This document shows, piece after piece, positions 1 through 6,666 of a stretch of DNA of 15,457 nt. Position numbers and translations under genes: made by a program. The DNA comes from Competibacteraceae bacterium UBA2792 (GTDB lineage Bacteria; Pseudomonadota; Gammaproteobacteria; Competibacterales; Competibacteraceae), in assembly GCA_002352125.1 (NCBI GenBank), contig DEHU01000228.1, positions 1 through 15,457 of the forward strand, written 5' to 3'. The notes below the pieces were generated by a model. The model saw only the letters and a list, made by a program, of their open reading frames with translations. It did not search any database and was not told where the DNA came from. Positions within the stretch are counted from its first letter, which is position 1, and each line of letters starts with the position of its first letter.

Positions 1-767
1 GCGTGGGCCTCGGCCGCGACCGCGCGTTGTTGCCCCTCCTGGACTTTAGCCTCAACCAACTTATAAAACGGCTGAGAGGCGAGACCGCTTAACATGAACC
101 CATCAAACACGTTTGGCGGCGCATGAAAATGCGCTTTCAGATCTTCGTGCTCCTTTGCAATGTAAAACCGGTTTAGCCCATCGAAATATACATAGTCATA
201 GTGCGCGGCGCGGATAAGCGGATCCCACTGCGCATAATCCTCAACCTGGGTATTAGGCAATGTTGATTCGACAAGGATGATCCAGGGTCGGATAACTGAA
301 AGATCAAGACCAACTAAAACATCTTTTTCCGCACCCTCTACATCGATCTTCAAGAAATGAATCGGGGCTACGTGAAAACGCTCACAGATCGCAGTAAGCG
401 TTTCGACCGGTACAACACGCTCAAGTTTGGTATAGCCACGTTCGGCTTCGTGGCGTTCTGCAGTTTCCTTATCGATGGTGGATAGGCCAGTGTCTGGTAA
501 TTCATAAAGTATCAATTCACCCTTCTCAGCACCAGCAGCAATCTGAAGATTGATATCTCGCAGACGCTTTTCTTGAAGCCTACCGAACCACTGTGGGACA
601 GGCTCGATATTTATGCCACGCCAGCCACGATCATAAAATGCTTTGGTTACCGAATCTATTTCAGGATCGTTAGCACCAACATCAATGTAAAACCCACACT
701 CAATATCCTTGAGTGCTCGCCATAGCATCACGTCTTCAAAATTTTGTGCATAGGATATGAAAGCCAT
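1..767 (-). CDS. FkbM-family SAM-dependent methyltransferase, C-terminus cut by window edge
   Basis: I translated this frame by hand from the ATG at 765-767; it stays open to base 1, giving 255 complete residues and no stop. Residues 27-34 read YIDVGAND, the glycine-rich SAM-binding motif, with an acidic partner at E55 (NIEPVP). Residues 140-147 read KIDVEGAE, the FkbM hallmark. These enzymes O-methylate sugars or other hydroxyls. After the catalytic domain (about 1-215) the tail from about 236 becomes Ala/Gln/Glu-rich and helical (EAKVQEGQQRAVAAEA), as in FkbM proteins that continue into a coiled coil and sometimes a glycosyltransferase, so the full protein is probably much longer. It starts 17 bases after the preceding FkbM gene and probably shares its transcript. 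The only ribosome site visible is a weak GGTGG about 10 bases upstream. The family is clear; the substrate is unknown. Confidence 0.88.
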   Translation of the reverse strand, partial: MAFISYAQNFEDVMLWRALKDIECGFYIDVGANDPEIDSVTKAFYDRGWRGINIEPVPQWFGRLQEKRLRDINLQIAAGAEKGELILYELPDTGLSTIDKETAERHEAERGYTKLERVVPVETLTAICERFHVAPIHFLKIDVEGAEKDVLVGLDLSVIRPWIILVESTLPNTQVEDYAQWDPLIRAAHYDYVYFDGLNRFYIAKEHEDLKAHFHAPPNVFDGFMLSGLASQPFYKLVEAKVQEGQQRAVAAEAH

Positions 768-784
768 CAATACTACGCCACCGT

Positions 785-1639
785 TTAGGCGACCCTCCTG
801 CTACGAACTCGTTCGATGTGCTCCAAAATATCGAGCATGCCAAGAGCATCGAAAAGCAGCTTATCTCTAGCAATCGCACCTTCAGTTTGGTTATCACATT
901 CAATCACGTCGTTGTGTATATACCTAGCGTCTGCCCAAAATAATTGACCTCCATGAACCGGTACCTCATATCTATGATGGGTATCATAACAAAAGGCGTT
1001 TGATCCGCCTAAAGGTATTGCAGTTCCCCCTAACGAGTAATGAACAAGATTGGAAAGTCGCCACAGTCGAAAGCCCTTCGATCGTAAAAACATATCAACA
1101 TCACAGAATAATGCCTGCCCTTCATATATCGGGTTGAATTCCACTTCAATATCGATACATCGAGTGGTATTTAATATATCTCCCGCTCCACGTAAAATTT
1201 CTAACTCAGAGCCCTGCGTATCAACTTTTATATAATCTATCCTATCGATCACCTCACTATCAGCCCAACTTTTTAGCGTTACAACCTTCACTGGGCATAC
1301 TCGCTCTTTCTTAATACAATCCAGTGCGGGATAGTTTTTTGAGAGGAATTCGATAGGAGTATGCAGCGAACTGCAAGCTGGTTCTTTTGTCACGAAAAGA
1401 TCACGTCTCCCTTCTTTGCCGCCCAGAGCCAAGGGTATACATTGCACTCCACCTTGTGGAAAATGCTCGTAAATCTTCTGAAGTCTCTGGCACTCATCTG
1501 CATCTGGGTCGAAACCGTAAATTCGAAAGTTATGAGCATGCTCCCCATTTAGAAGATGCTCAGCGAAACCCCAGCGACATCCTACATCAACGACGATTAA
1601 AGGGTGGGCACCAAGATTATGTTCATTCATATCATTCAT
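785..1639 (-). CDS. FkbM-family SAM-dependent methyltransferase
   Basis: This 284-residue protein has the FkbM fold signatures. VVDVGCRWG at 16-24 is SAM motif I, D44 in YGFDPDAD is the likely ribose-contacting acidic residue, and YIKVDTQGSELEIL at 137-150 is the FkbM core motif. The SAM loop carries Cys-Arg-Trp where most relatives have Ala-Asn, so it belongs to a different subgroup from the neighbouring FkbM enzyme. No signal peptide or membrane segment is visible, so it should act in the cytoplasm on a sugar residue of a nascent glycan. It lies 73 bases after the wzt-like gene and 17 bases before the next FkbM gene, all on one strand, suggesting one operon. No good Shine-Dalgarno sequence precedes the ATG, and an alternative in-frame ATG lies three codons in. 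Base composition is AT-rich compared with most of the window, consistent with horizontal exchange. The acceptor sugar cannot be read from sequence. Confidence 0.9.
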   Translation of the reverse strand: MNDMNEHNLGAHPLIVVDVGCRWGFAEHLLNGEHAHNFRIYGFDPDADECQRLQKIYEHFPQGGVQCIPLALGGKEGRRDLFVTKEPACSSLHTPIEFLSKNYPALDCIKKERVCPVKVVTLKSWADSEVIDRIDYIKVDTQGSELEILRGAGDILNTTRCIDIEVEFNPIYEGQALFCDVDMFLRSKGFRLWRLSNLVHYSLGGTAIPLGGSNAFCYDTHHRYEVPVHGGQLFWADARYIHNDVIECDNQTEGAIARDKLLFDALGMLDILEHIERVRSRRVA

Positions 1640-1712
1640 AGAACTAGGCTGGTCTTGTTCGGCTGGGGATCGACGTTATACCAAGAGCAAATTACTTTTA
1701 TTATTAACATTA

Positions 1713-2960
1713 TTAATCTTCCATCATTATTGCCCGAGCGTCAGAAACCCTTTTGATCTTAAACTGCATATCATTCCAAGCACATCCGACAAATAACGGT
1801 TTGTCAACGTTCACTACTTCAAAGACTTTGGCACAGTCTATCCAATGATAGTTCTTTTCGACATGGCTTTCGTTGCGCACGAGCGAACAATGAATAGAAA
1901 AAGATCCAACACCCAAGTTAGCGTAGAATGAAACACCAAAAAGATAAATCTCGCCTCTCTTCGCCTCTTCAATTCTCTGTTTTGTGTGAAAAGTATTGGT
2001 ACCGAAAACCATTTGCCCTAGGCGATCCTTAATGCCAAAGCCCAAGACCAATCCATCGATATCTCTATTGATTATTACAGTAATTTGTACAGTTACCCAA
2101 GCGCCAACTGGTACAACTTCAATTATTTGCCCTTTTGCATCGAAAATTTTCACCTTCGTTACTTGAGCCTCATACGTCCCGGAATCCGTTTTTACTTTTT
2201 GCTCGACAGAAATTGTTTGCTGCACAATTTGGCTCTGATGAGCTGCCAACAGCGCGTTATAATAATCCATTACTTCTTCAGGCTCGCCTTCTTTTGCAAT
2301 AACACCAGCTTTTAGCAGGATGGCGCGATTACAAATGCTTTGGATAGCGTTTTTGTCGTGGCTGACAATCAGCAATGTTGTTCCTTGTTCACCAAACCTA
2401 CGAATCCGATCAAAACTCTTGTGCTGGAAATATGCATCTCCCACCGAAAGCGCTTCGTCAACGATTAGAATATCCGGGCGAATCGCTGTGGCTACACTAA
2501 ACGCCAAACGCATCTGCATCCCACTGGAATAGGTTCGCAAGGGTTGATCGATATAGTCGCCGATTTCTGCAAAGTCCTCGATTTCTGGCATGAGTTCGCT
2601 GATCTGCCCGGTGAACAACCCATTAATCTGGGCGCCCATGTAAACGTTCTGCCGGCCGGTGAAATCGGGATGAAAGCCCATGCCCAGTTCCAGCAGGGCA
2701 GCAACACGTCCGCCTATTTCAACGCTACCGGTAGTGGGTTGGGCAGTGCCGGTGATGATCTTGAGCAGCGTGCTTTTTCCGGCGCCGTTGATACCGACAA
2801 TACCGACGGCTTCGCCGGGAGCTACTTCAAAGCTGATATCGCGCAGCACCCAATGCTTTTCGTGTCTTTCCCTGCCAGTGACCCATTCGGTCAAACGCGC
2901 CCATTTGCCCGGATAGCGCTTGTACGCCTTGCCGACGTTACGAACTCGCAAATAGCCCAT
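1713..2960 (-). CDS. wzt: Polysaccharide ABC exporter ATPase with C-terminal sugar-recognition domain (Wzt)
   Basis: A 415-residue ATPase that powers export of an undecaprenyl-linked polysaccharide across the inner membrane. Walker A is GINGAGKST (56-64), the ABC signature is YSSGMQMR (144-151), Walker B is ILIVDE (164-169) and the switch histidine is H201. The nucleotide-binding domain ends near 235. Residues about 265-410 form a beta-rich Wzt-C domain, which in characterised Wzt proteins recognises the modified non-reducing end of the glycan. The open frame extends 19 codons further upstream, but I chose the ATG at 2958-2960 because the protein then begins like its family (GYLRVRNVGKAY) and the start overlaps the permease stop as TGATG, implying translational coupling. 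GC content falls within the gene: one counted 60-base line in the ATPase half (2701-2760) is 58% GC and one in the C-terminal half (2041-2100) is 35%. Confidence 0.93.
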   Translation of the reverse strand: MGYLRVRNVGKAYKRYPGKWARLTEWVTGRERHEKHWVLRDISFEVAPGEAVGIVGINGAGKSTLLKIITGTAQPTTGSVEIGGRVAALLELGMGFHPDFTGRQNVYMGAQINGLFTGQISELMPEIEDFAEIGDYIDQPLRTYSSGMQMRLAFSVATAIRPDILIVDEALSVGDAYFQHKSFDRIRRFGEQGTTLLIVSHDKNAIQSICNRAILLKAGVIAKEGEPEEVMDYYNALLAAHQSQIVQQTISVEQKVKTDSGTYEAQVTKVKIFDAKGQIIEVVPVGAWVTVQITVIINRDIDGLVLGFGIKDRLGQMVFGTNTFHTKQRIEEAKRGEIYLFGVSFYANLGVGSFSIHCSLVRNESHVEKNYHWIDCAKVFEVVNVDKPLFVGCAWNDMQFKIKRVSDARAIMMED

Positions 2961-3763
2961 CAGAGTTCGTCCACCAGCTCGCCCACTCGTCCCAAGAACA
3001 ACCAGGCGCCGAGCCAAAGCATCAACAAGGTCAGCATGGCCAGCGGCAGCAGGGAAGCAAAGTCAGGCCAGTCCCGGTCGAGAAACACGGTCTGCCAAGC
3101 GCCGATCAGAGACAGCAGGGGGTTGAACCGCATGACCGCCCGGGCACCTTCTGGCAGGGCTTGCAAGGTATAGACGATGGGGGTAAGCCAGAACCAGAAC
3201 TGCAGCACCACCCCGGTGATCTGCCCGACATCGCGAAAGAATACGTTGAGGGTGCCCAGCGCCACGCCCAAACCCATGGTGAAAAGAAGCTGTAGGACCA
3301 GCAGCGGGATGGCGGCAAGGATGGTCCAGCCAGGCCAGTGGCCGATAATCGCCAGAAAAAGCAGGTAAATACCTAGCAGAATCGAGAAGTTGATGAAGGC
3401 CGACAAGATGACGATGATCGGCAGGCAGATGCGGGGGAAGTTGGCCTTCTTGATCAGATTGCCGCTTTCCAGGAAGACGTTGTTCAGCCGCCCGAGCATC
3501 TCGGCAAACAGGTTCCAGGCAATGACCCCTGCGCACAGATAGATGCTGAAGGCGAACGGTGTGCTTTCGTGCCCGGGCAAAGTAGGACGCATCAATTGGG
3601 CGAAGACGACCGTGTAGATGACAATCATCGTCAACGGGCCGGCCACGGCCCAGAACGCGCCGAATAGCGATTCGCGGTATTTGCCGTTGAACTCGCGAAG
3701 GACACTGCCCCAGACGAACCCCCGATATTGCCAGAGGGAGCGGAACATCACAGCTTGGATCAT
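2960..3763 (-). CDS. wzm: ABC-2 polysaccharide export permease (Wzm)
   Basis: A 267-residue integral membrane protein, the usual Wzm length, forming the inner-membrane channel for the polysaccharide with the Wzt-like ATPase encoded next. The amphipathic N-terminus with REFNGKYRES around 22-31 is typical of the ABC-2 family. Hydrophobic segments lie roughly at 34-57, 72-92, 108-135, 140-168, 172-195 and 233-255. NVFFRDVGQI, in the cytoplasmic loop near 175-184, is a conserved polysaccharide-exporter motif. The frame is open two codons further up to a TTG, but the ATG at 3761-3763 gives the family-like start MIQAVMFRSLW; no strong ribosome site is visible. Its stop shares one base with the ATPase start, so the pair should be made together. 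The gene diverges from the nuclease/gmd group across an AT-rich intergenic region. Confidence 0.93.
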   Translation of the reverse strand: MIQAVMFRSLWQYRGFVWGSVLREFNGKYRESLFGAFWAVAGPLTMIVIYTVVFAQLMRPTLPGHESTPFAFSIYLCAGVIAWNLFAEMLGRLNNVFLESGNLIKKANFPRICLPIIVILSAFINFSILLGIYLLFLAIIGHWPGWTILAAIPLLVLQLLFTMGLGVALGTLNVFFRDVGQITGVVLQFWFWLTPIVYTLQALPEGARAVMRFNPLLSLIGAWQTVFLDRDWPDFASLLPLAMLTLLMLWLGAWLFLGRVGELVDEL

Positions 3764-3896
3764 GGGCAAGCGGTCGGGTTAGAGTGGTTGGCAGAGGAGA
3801 ACATTCTACATCGGATTCGCCGAAGCGGGACAGCAAGACGCGGCTCCGGCAGGCCAATAATATTTATAACTATATAATTTAACTTATCATTATCTC

Positions 3897-3918
3897 TCGA
3901 ACACCGTTCGATGAACGG
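3897..3918. repeat. Two interlocked inverted repeats upstream of the nuclease gene
   Basis: TCGAAC-N3-GTTCGA (3897-3911) and CCGTTC-GAT-GAACGG (3904-3918) are perfect six-base inverted repeats that share the central GTTC. The half-site CCGTTC occurs again at 3931-3936. The arrangement could be a regulator binding site or two mutually exclusive RNA hairpins in the leader, since it sits about 20 bases downstream of the TATAAT. Function is inferred only from symmetry and position. Confidence 0.35.
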
Positions 3919-3958
3919 AATTGTTTCAAACCGTTCTACAATACGTCAAGTCACGATC

Positions 3959-3964
3959 AAGGAG
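3959..3964 (+). promoter_or_regulatory. Shine-Dalgarno site fixing the nuclease start
   Basis: AAGGAG lies seven bases before the ATG at 3972. A TTG at 3921 and an ATG at 3966 are also in frame, but the first has no comparable site and the second is only one base from AAGGAG. The start at 3972 is therefore preferred. Confidence 0.6.
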
Positions 3965-3971
3965 CATGGAC

Positions 3972-4706
3972 ATGAGCACCCTCACCCCGGAACTGCGCGA
4001 CCGCCTGCGCCACGAGCTGCCCGGCTGGTTGCGGGAAGATCCCGACTTCCGCCAGTGGATTCTCAACCTTGCCCGCAGTGAATTCGCCGACCGTCGCGAA
4101 ACCGAAAACCGATTCGACCGCGTGCTCGACGAACTGCGCCGCGACCGCGAGGTGCAAGAGCGCAAGTGGGAGGAACAGAACCGCAAGTGGGACGAGCAAA
4201 ACCGCAAGTGGGACGAGCAAAACCGTAAATCCGACGAAAAATGGGCGGAGCAGGTCGCAGAAAATCATCGTCTCCACGAAGAAATCATGGCCATGGCCGA
4301 CAAGCTGGATCGCAAGATCGGCGCGCTGGGCGCGCGCTGGGGTTTGCTATCGGAAACCGCCTTCCGCGACGGATTGGCCGCTATCCTGGAAAAAAGTTTC
4401 GGCGTCGAGGTCATCAACATCAACGACTACGATGATGAAGGCTTGGTGTTCGGCCGCCCCGATCAGGTGGAGCTGGATATCCTGATCAAAAATGGCCTGC
4501 TGATCGCTTGCGAAATCAAATCCTCGATGGACAAGGCCGGGTTGTACATCTTCTCGCGCAAGGTCGATTTCTACGAACGCAAACACCAGCGCAAAGCCAA
4601 CCGCCGGCTGGTCATCACCCCGTTCCTCGACCCGCGCGCCGCCGGGCTCCCGGAAAAGTTGGGTATCGAAGTGTACGCCGATCCTAAGCAGGCTACCGTA
4701 GATTAA
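3972..4706 (+). CDS. DUF3782-type coiled-coil protein with PD-(D/E)XK nuclease-like domain
   Basis: A 244-residue soluble protein. The N-terminal 40 residues resemble a short targeting or dimerisation module. Residues about 42-118 are a highly charged coiled coil containing heptads RKWEEQN, RKWDEQN, RKWDEQN and a degenerate fourth copy. The C-terminal domain (about 120-240) shows a PD-(D/E)XK pattern: E128 in LLSETAFR, D169 in VELDILIKNG and E181-x-K183 in CEIKSS, the usual metal-binding and catalytic residues. Such DUF3782 proteins are common and multicopy in some Gammaproteobacteria and Cyanobacteria, and their biological role is not established. It could be a nuclease of a mobile or defence type, or a degenerate one. 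It lies 30 bases before gmd on the same strand and may be co-transcribed with it, although nothing suggests a role in sugar synthesis; it may be a passenger. Confidence 0.8.
   Translation: MSTLTPELRDRLRHELPGWLREDPDFRQWILNLARSEFADRRETENRFDRVLDELRRDREVQERKWEEQNRKWDEQNRKWDEQNRKSDEKWAEQVAENHRLHEEIMAMADKLDRKIGALGARWGLLSETAFRDGLAAILEKSFGVEVININDYDDEGLVFGRPDQVELDILIKNGLLIACEIKSSMDKAGLYIFSRKVDFYERKHQRKANRRLVITPFLDPRAAGLPEKLGIEVYADPKQATVD
4161..4244 (+). repeat. In-frame 21-base tandem repeat encoding coiled-coil heptads
   Basis: Units start at 4161, 4182 and 4203, each 21 bases beginning CGCAAGTGGGA. Units two and three are identical, unit one differs at three bases, and a diverged fourth unit follows at 4224-4244. 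The period is exactly seven codons, so copy-number change keeps the frame and adds or removes one heptad of the coiled coil. Confidence 0.9.
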
Positions 4707-4736
4707 ATCTGACTCAAGACAATCGATAGATACAAC

Positions 4737-5771
4737 ATGAAAAATGCGATCGTTACCGGCATCACCGGCCAGGATGGTGCCTATCTCACCGAATTGCTGT
4801 TAAGCAAGGGTTACCGGGTTTATGGTACTTACCGCCGCACCAGTTCGGTCAATTTTTGGCGGTTGGAAGAACTCGCCGTTCAGGACCATCCTAATCTTCG
4901 CCTGGTCGAATACGACCTCACCGACCCCGGTGCCAGCGTGCGAATTTTGCAGCAGGCTCAACCCGACGAAGTGTACAACCTCGCTGCGCAAAGCTTCGTC
5001 GGTGTTTCGTTCGAACAGCCGGTGACCACCGCCCACATCACCGGCCTGGGTGCCCTGCATCTGCTGGAAGCGATTCGGATCGTCAACCCCAAAATCCGCT
5101 TTTATCAAGCGTCCACCTCGGAGATGTACGGCAAGATTCACGAAATGCCGCAAACCGAGACCACGTTCTTCCATCCCCGCAGCCCCTACGGCGTCGCTAA
5201 GCTGTTTGCGCACTGGTCCACGGTCAATTACCGTGAATCCTACGGGTTGTTCGCTTGCAGCGGGATCCTGTTCAACCACGAATCCCCACTGCGTGGCCAA
5301 GAATTCGTGACTCGGAAAATTACCGACGCCGTCGCCAAAATCCATCTGGGCCAGCAGGAGATACTGGAGTTGGGCAATTTGAACGCCCAACGCGACTGGG
5401 GCTACGCTAAAGAATACGTCGAAGGAATGTATCGGATGCTCCAGCACGCCGAGCCGGATACCTATGTGTTGGCCACCAACCAAACTTGGCCGGTGCGGCA
5501 TTTCGTGGAGCTGGCCTTTCGGGCCGTTGGCGTCGAGCTCGAATGGCAGGGCAGCGAAGACAACGAACTGGGCCGCGACGCCAAAACCGGTCAAACGCGG
5601 GTGCGCGTCAACCCCAAATACTATCGTCCTTGCGAGGTAGACATCCTCTGCGGCAATCCGCAAAAAGCCCGCGACCATCTAGGGTGGACGCCGACCACGA
5701 CCCTGGAAGAGCTCTGCCGGCTGATGGTGGATGCCGACCTGCGGAGAAATCGGCGTGGCTTCTCCTTCTAG
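4737..5771 (+). CDS. gmd: GDP-mannose 4,6-dehydratase
   Basis: A 344-residue short-chain dehydrogenase of the extended type, the normal Gmd length. It converts GDP-D-mannose to GDP-4-dehydro-6-deoxy-D-mannose in the cytoplasm. GITGQDG at 8-14 is the NADP-binding glycine motif, with R33-R34 nearby for the NADP phosphate. The catalytic set is T127 in STSEMYGK and Y151-xxx-K155 in [15 protein letters not shown] and the [16 protein letters not shown] stretch are Gmd-specific. The ATG at 4737 gives the family start ([11 protein letters not shown]); no strong ribosome site precedes it. The Rmd-like gene overlaps its end, so the product very likely flows to GDP-D-rhamnose. GDP-mannose supply genes are not in the window. 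Confidence 0.96.
   Translation: MKNAIVTGITGQDGAYLTELLLSKGYRVYGTYRRTSSVNFWRLEELAVQDHPNLRLVEYDLTDPGASVRILQQAQPDEVYNLAAQSFVGVSFEQPVTTAHITGLGALHLLEAIRIVNPKIRFYQASTSEMYGKIHEMPQTETTFFHPRSPYGVAKLFAHWSTVNYRESYGLFACSGILFNHESPLRGQEFVTRKITDAVAKIHLGQQEILELGNLNAQRDWGYAKEYVEGMYRMLQHAEPDTYVLATNQTWPVRHFVELAFRAVGVELEWQGSEDNELGRDAKTGQTRVRVNPKYYRPCEVDILCGNPQKARDHLGWTPTTTLEELCRLMVDADLRRNRRGFSF
5743..5746 (+). promoter_or_regulatory. Ribosome site supporting a GTG start for the Rmd-like gene
   Basis: GGAG lies inside the end of gmd, eight bases before a GTG at 5755-5757. The longer ATG start at 5731 has only GGTGG directly abutting it, at no usable spacing. The site supports the shorter protein starting at 5755. 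Confidence 0.5.
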
Positions 5772-6654
5772 GCGAGTCTTGATCACCGGGATCGGCGGCT
5801 TCACCGGCCGCTGGTTAGCCGCGCGATTGACCGAAGCCGGCTATCGGGTTTTCGGGCTAACCCAGGAGCCGGCCCAAACCCCAGCCGAGATACAAGCCGA
5901 TCTTGGCGATCCACCCGCTTTGCGGGCAGCGTTGGAAATTGCGAGACCGGACTATATCGTCCACCTCGCCGCTATCACCTTCGTGCCGCACGGCGACAGC
6001 GCCGAAATCTATCGCGTCAACCTGTTCGGCACTCTCAACCTGCTCGATGCCATTCTCGCGGTCGGATTGCAACCTCTCAAGGTTCTCGTCGCGAGCAGCG
6101 CCAACGTCTACGGCAATCCATCGGTAGAGGTGATCGACGAAACCGTTTGCCCCGCTCCGGTCAATCATTACGCCAACAGCAAGCTGGCGATGGAGCACAT
6201 GGCCCGCACCTACGATGATCGCCTGCCTCTCGTCATCACTCGCCCCTTCAACTACACGGGGGCCGGTCAAGCGGAGCACTTCCTCATCCCCAAGATCGTT
6301 GCCCACTACCGTGCACGGCGACCGATCATCGAATTGGGCAACCTGGACGTAGTGCGCGATTTTTCCGCTGTCGCTTTTGTCGTCAACGCTTACCAGAAGC
6401 TGCTGGAATGCCCGGATACAGATGTTACGGTCAATATCTGCTCTGGCAGGGGAACTGCGCTCGGCGAGATTATCGCCTTCATGAACGGCATCGCCGGCTA
6501 CGCCATCGATGTCACCGTCAATCCTGCCTTCGTGCGCACCAACGAAATTCGCCGGCTGATTGGTTCAAACCACAAGCTGTTTTCGCTGATCGGCGAGCAG
6601 CCTATTCCCGGCATCCGCGACTTGCTCGCGGAAATGTATCGCGCCCCAGCTTAG
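5755..6654 (+). CDS. rmd: NAD(P)-dependent epimerase/dehydratase, probable GDP-6-deoxy-D-lyxo-4-hexulose reductase (Rmd)
   Basis: A 299-residue extended short-chain dehydrogenase from the preferred GTG; an ATG start at 5731 would add eight residues. The Rossmann motif is GIGGFTG (12-18). The active site shows S114-S115 in VASSANVYG and Y139-xxx-K143 in [16 protein letters not shown] and [10 protein letters not shown] are typical of the GDP-4-dehydro-6-deoxy-D-mannose reductases. These reduce the Gmd product at C4 to GDP-D-rhamnose. The alternative, a GDP-fucose synthase-like or other 4-reductase, is less likely because fucose synthases have a distinct signature and are usually near 320 residues. 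The coding region overlaps gmd by 17 bases, implying coupled translation. The reductase family is firm; the stereochemistry of the product is inferred from context. Confidence 0.82.
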   Translation: MASPSRRVLITGIGGFTGRWLAARLTEAGYRVFGLTQEPAQTPAEIQADLGDPPALRAALEIARPDYIVHLAAITFVPHGDSAEIYRVNLFGTLNLLDAILAVGLQPLKVLVASSANVYGNPSVEVIDETVCPAPVNHYANSKLAMEHMARTYDDRLPLVITRPFNYTGAGQAEHFLIPKIVAHYRARRPIIELGNLDVVRDFSAVAFVVNAYQKLLECPDTDVTVNICSGRGTALGEIIAFMNGIAGYAIDVTVNPAFVRTNEIRRLIGSNHKLFSLIGEQPIPGIRDLLAEMYRAPA

Positions 6655-6666
6655 CGTGCCCTAACC

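Larger units (their letters stand above)
3764..3971. promoter_or_regulatory. AT-rich divergent intergenic region, probable promoters for both polysaccharide transcripts
   Basis: About 200 bases separate the divergent wzm and nuclease starts. Positions 3855-3895 are almost pure A/T, standing out in GC-rich surroundings. A perfect TATAAT lies at 3873-3878 on the plus strand, but I see no convincing -35 hexamer 16-18 bases upstream. On the minus strand TATAAA (3868 to 3863) could serve as a -10 for wzm. The composition and position make this the likely control point, but the exact promoter assignments are weak. Confidence 0.45.

Noticed and set aside
1050..1641. Small plus-strand frames opposite the second FkbM gene
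   Set aside because: Antisense shadows with no ribosome sites or recognisable domains.
2544..3173. 209-codon plus-strand frame opposite wzt and wzm
   Set aside because: Antisense to two recognised genes, low-complexity Ser/Ala-rich product.
3063..3857. 264-codon minus-strand frame overlapping wzm
   Set aside because: A shadow of the permease in a neighbouring frame; Arg/Pro/His-rich with no membrane segments.
4161..4244. Tandem repeats as a CRISPR array
   Set aside because: Units are directly adjacent without spacers and encode coiled-coil heptads in frame.
4800..5678. 292-codon antisense frame within gmd
   Set aside because: Mirror of a clear gmd gene, with no family resemblance and no ribosome site.
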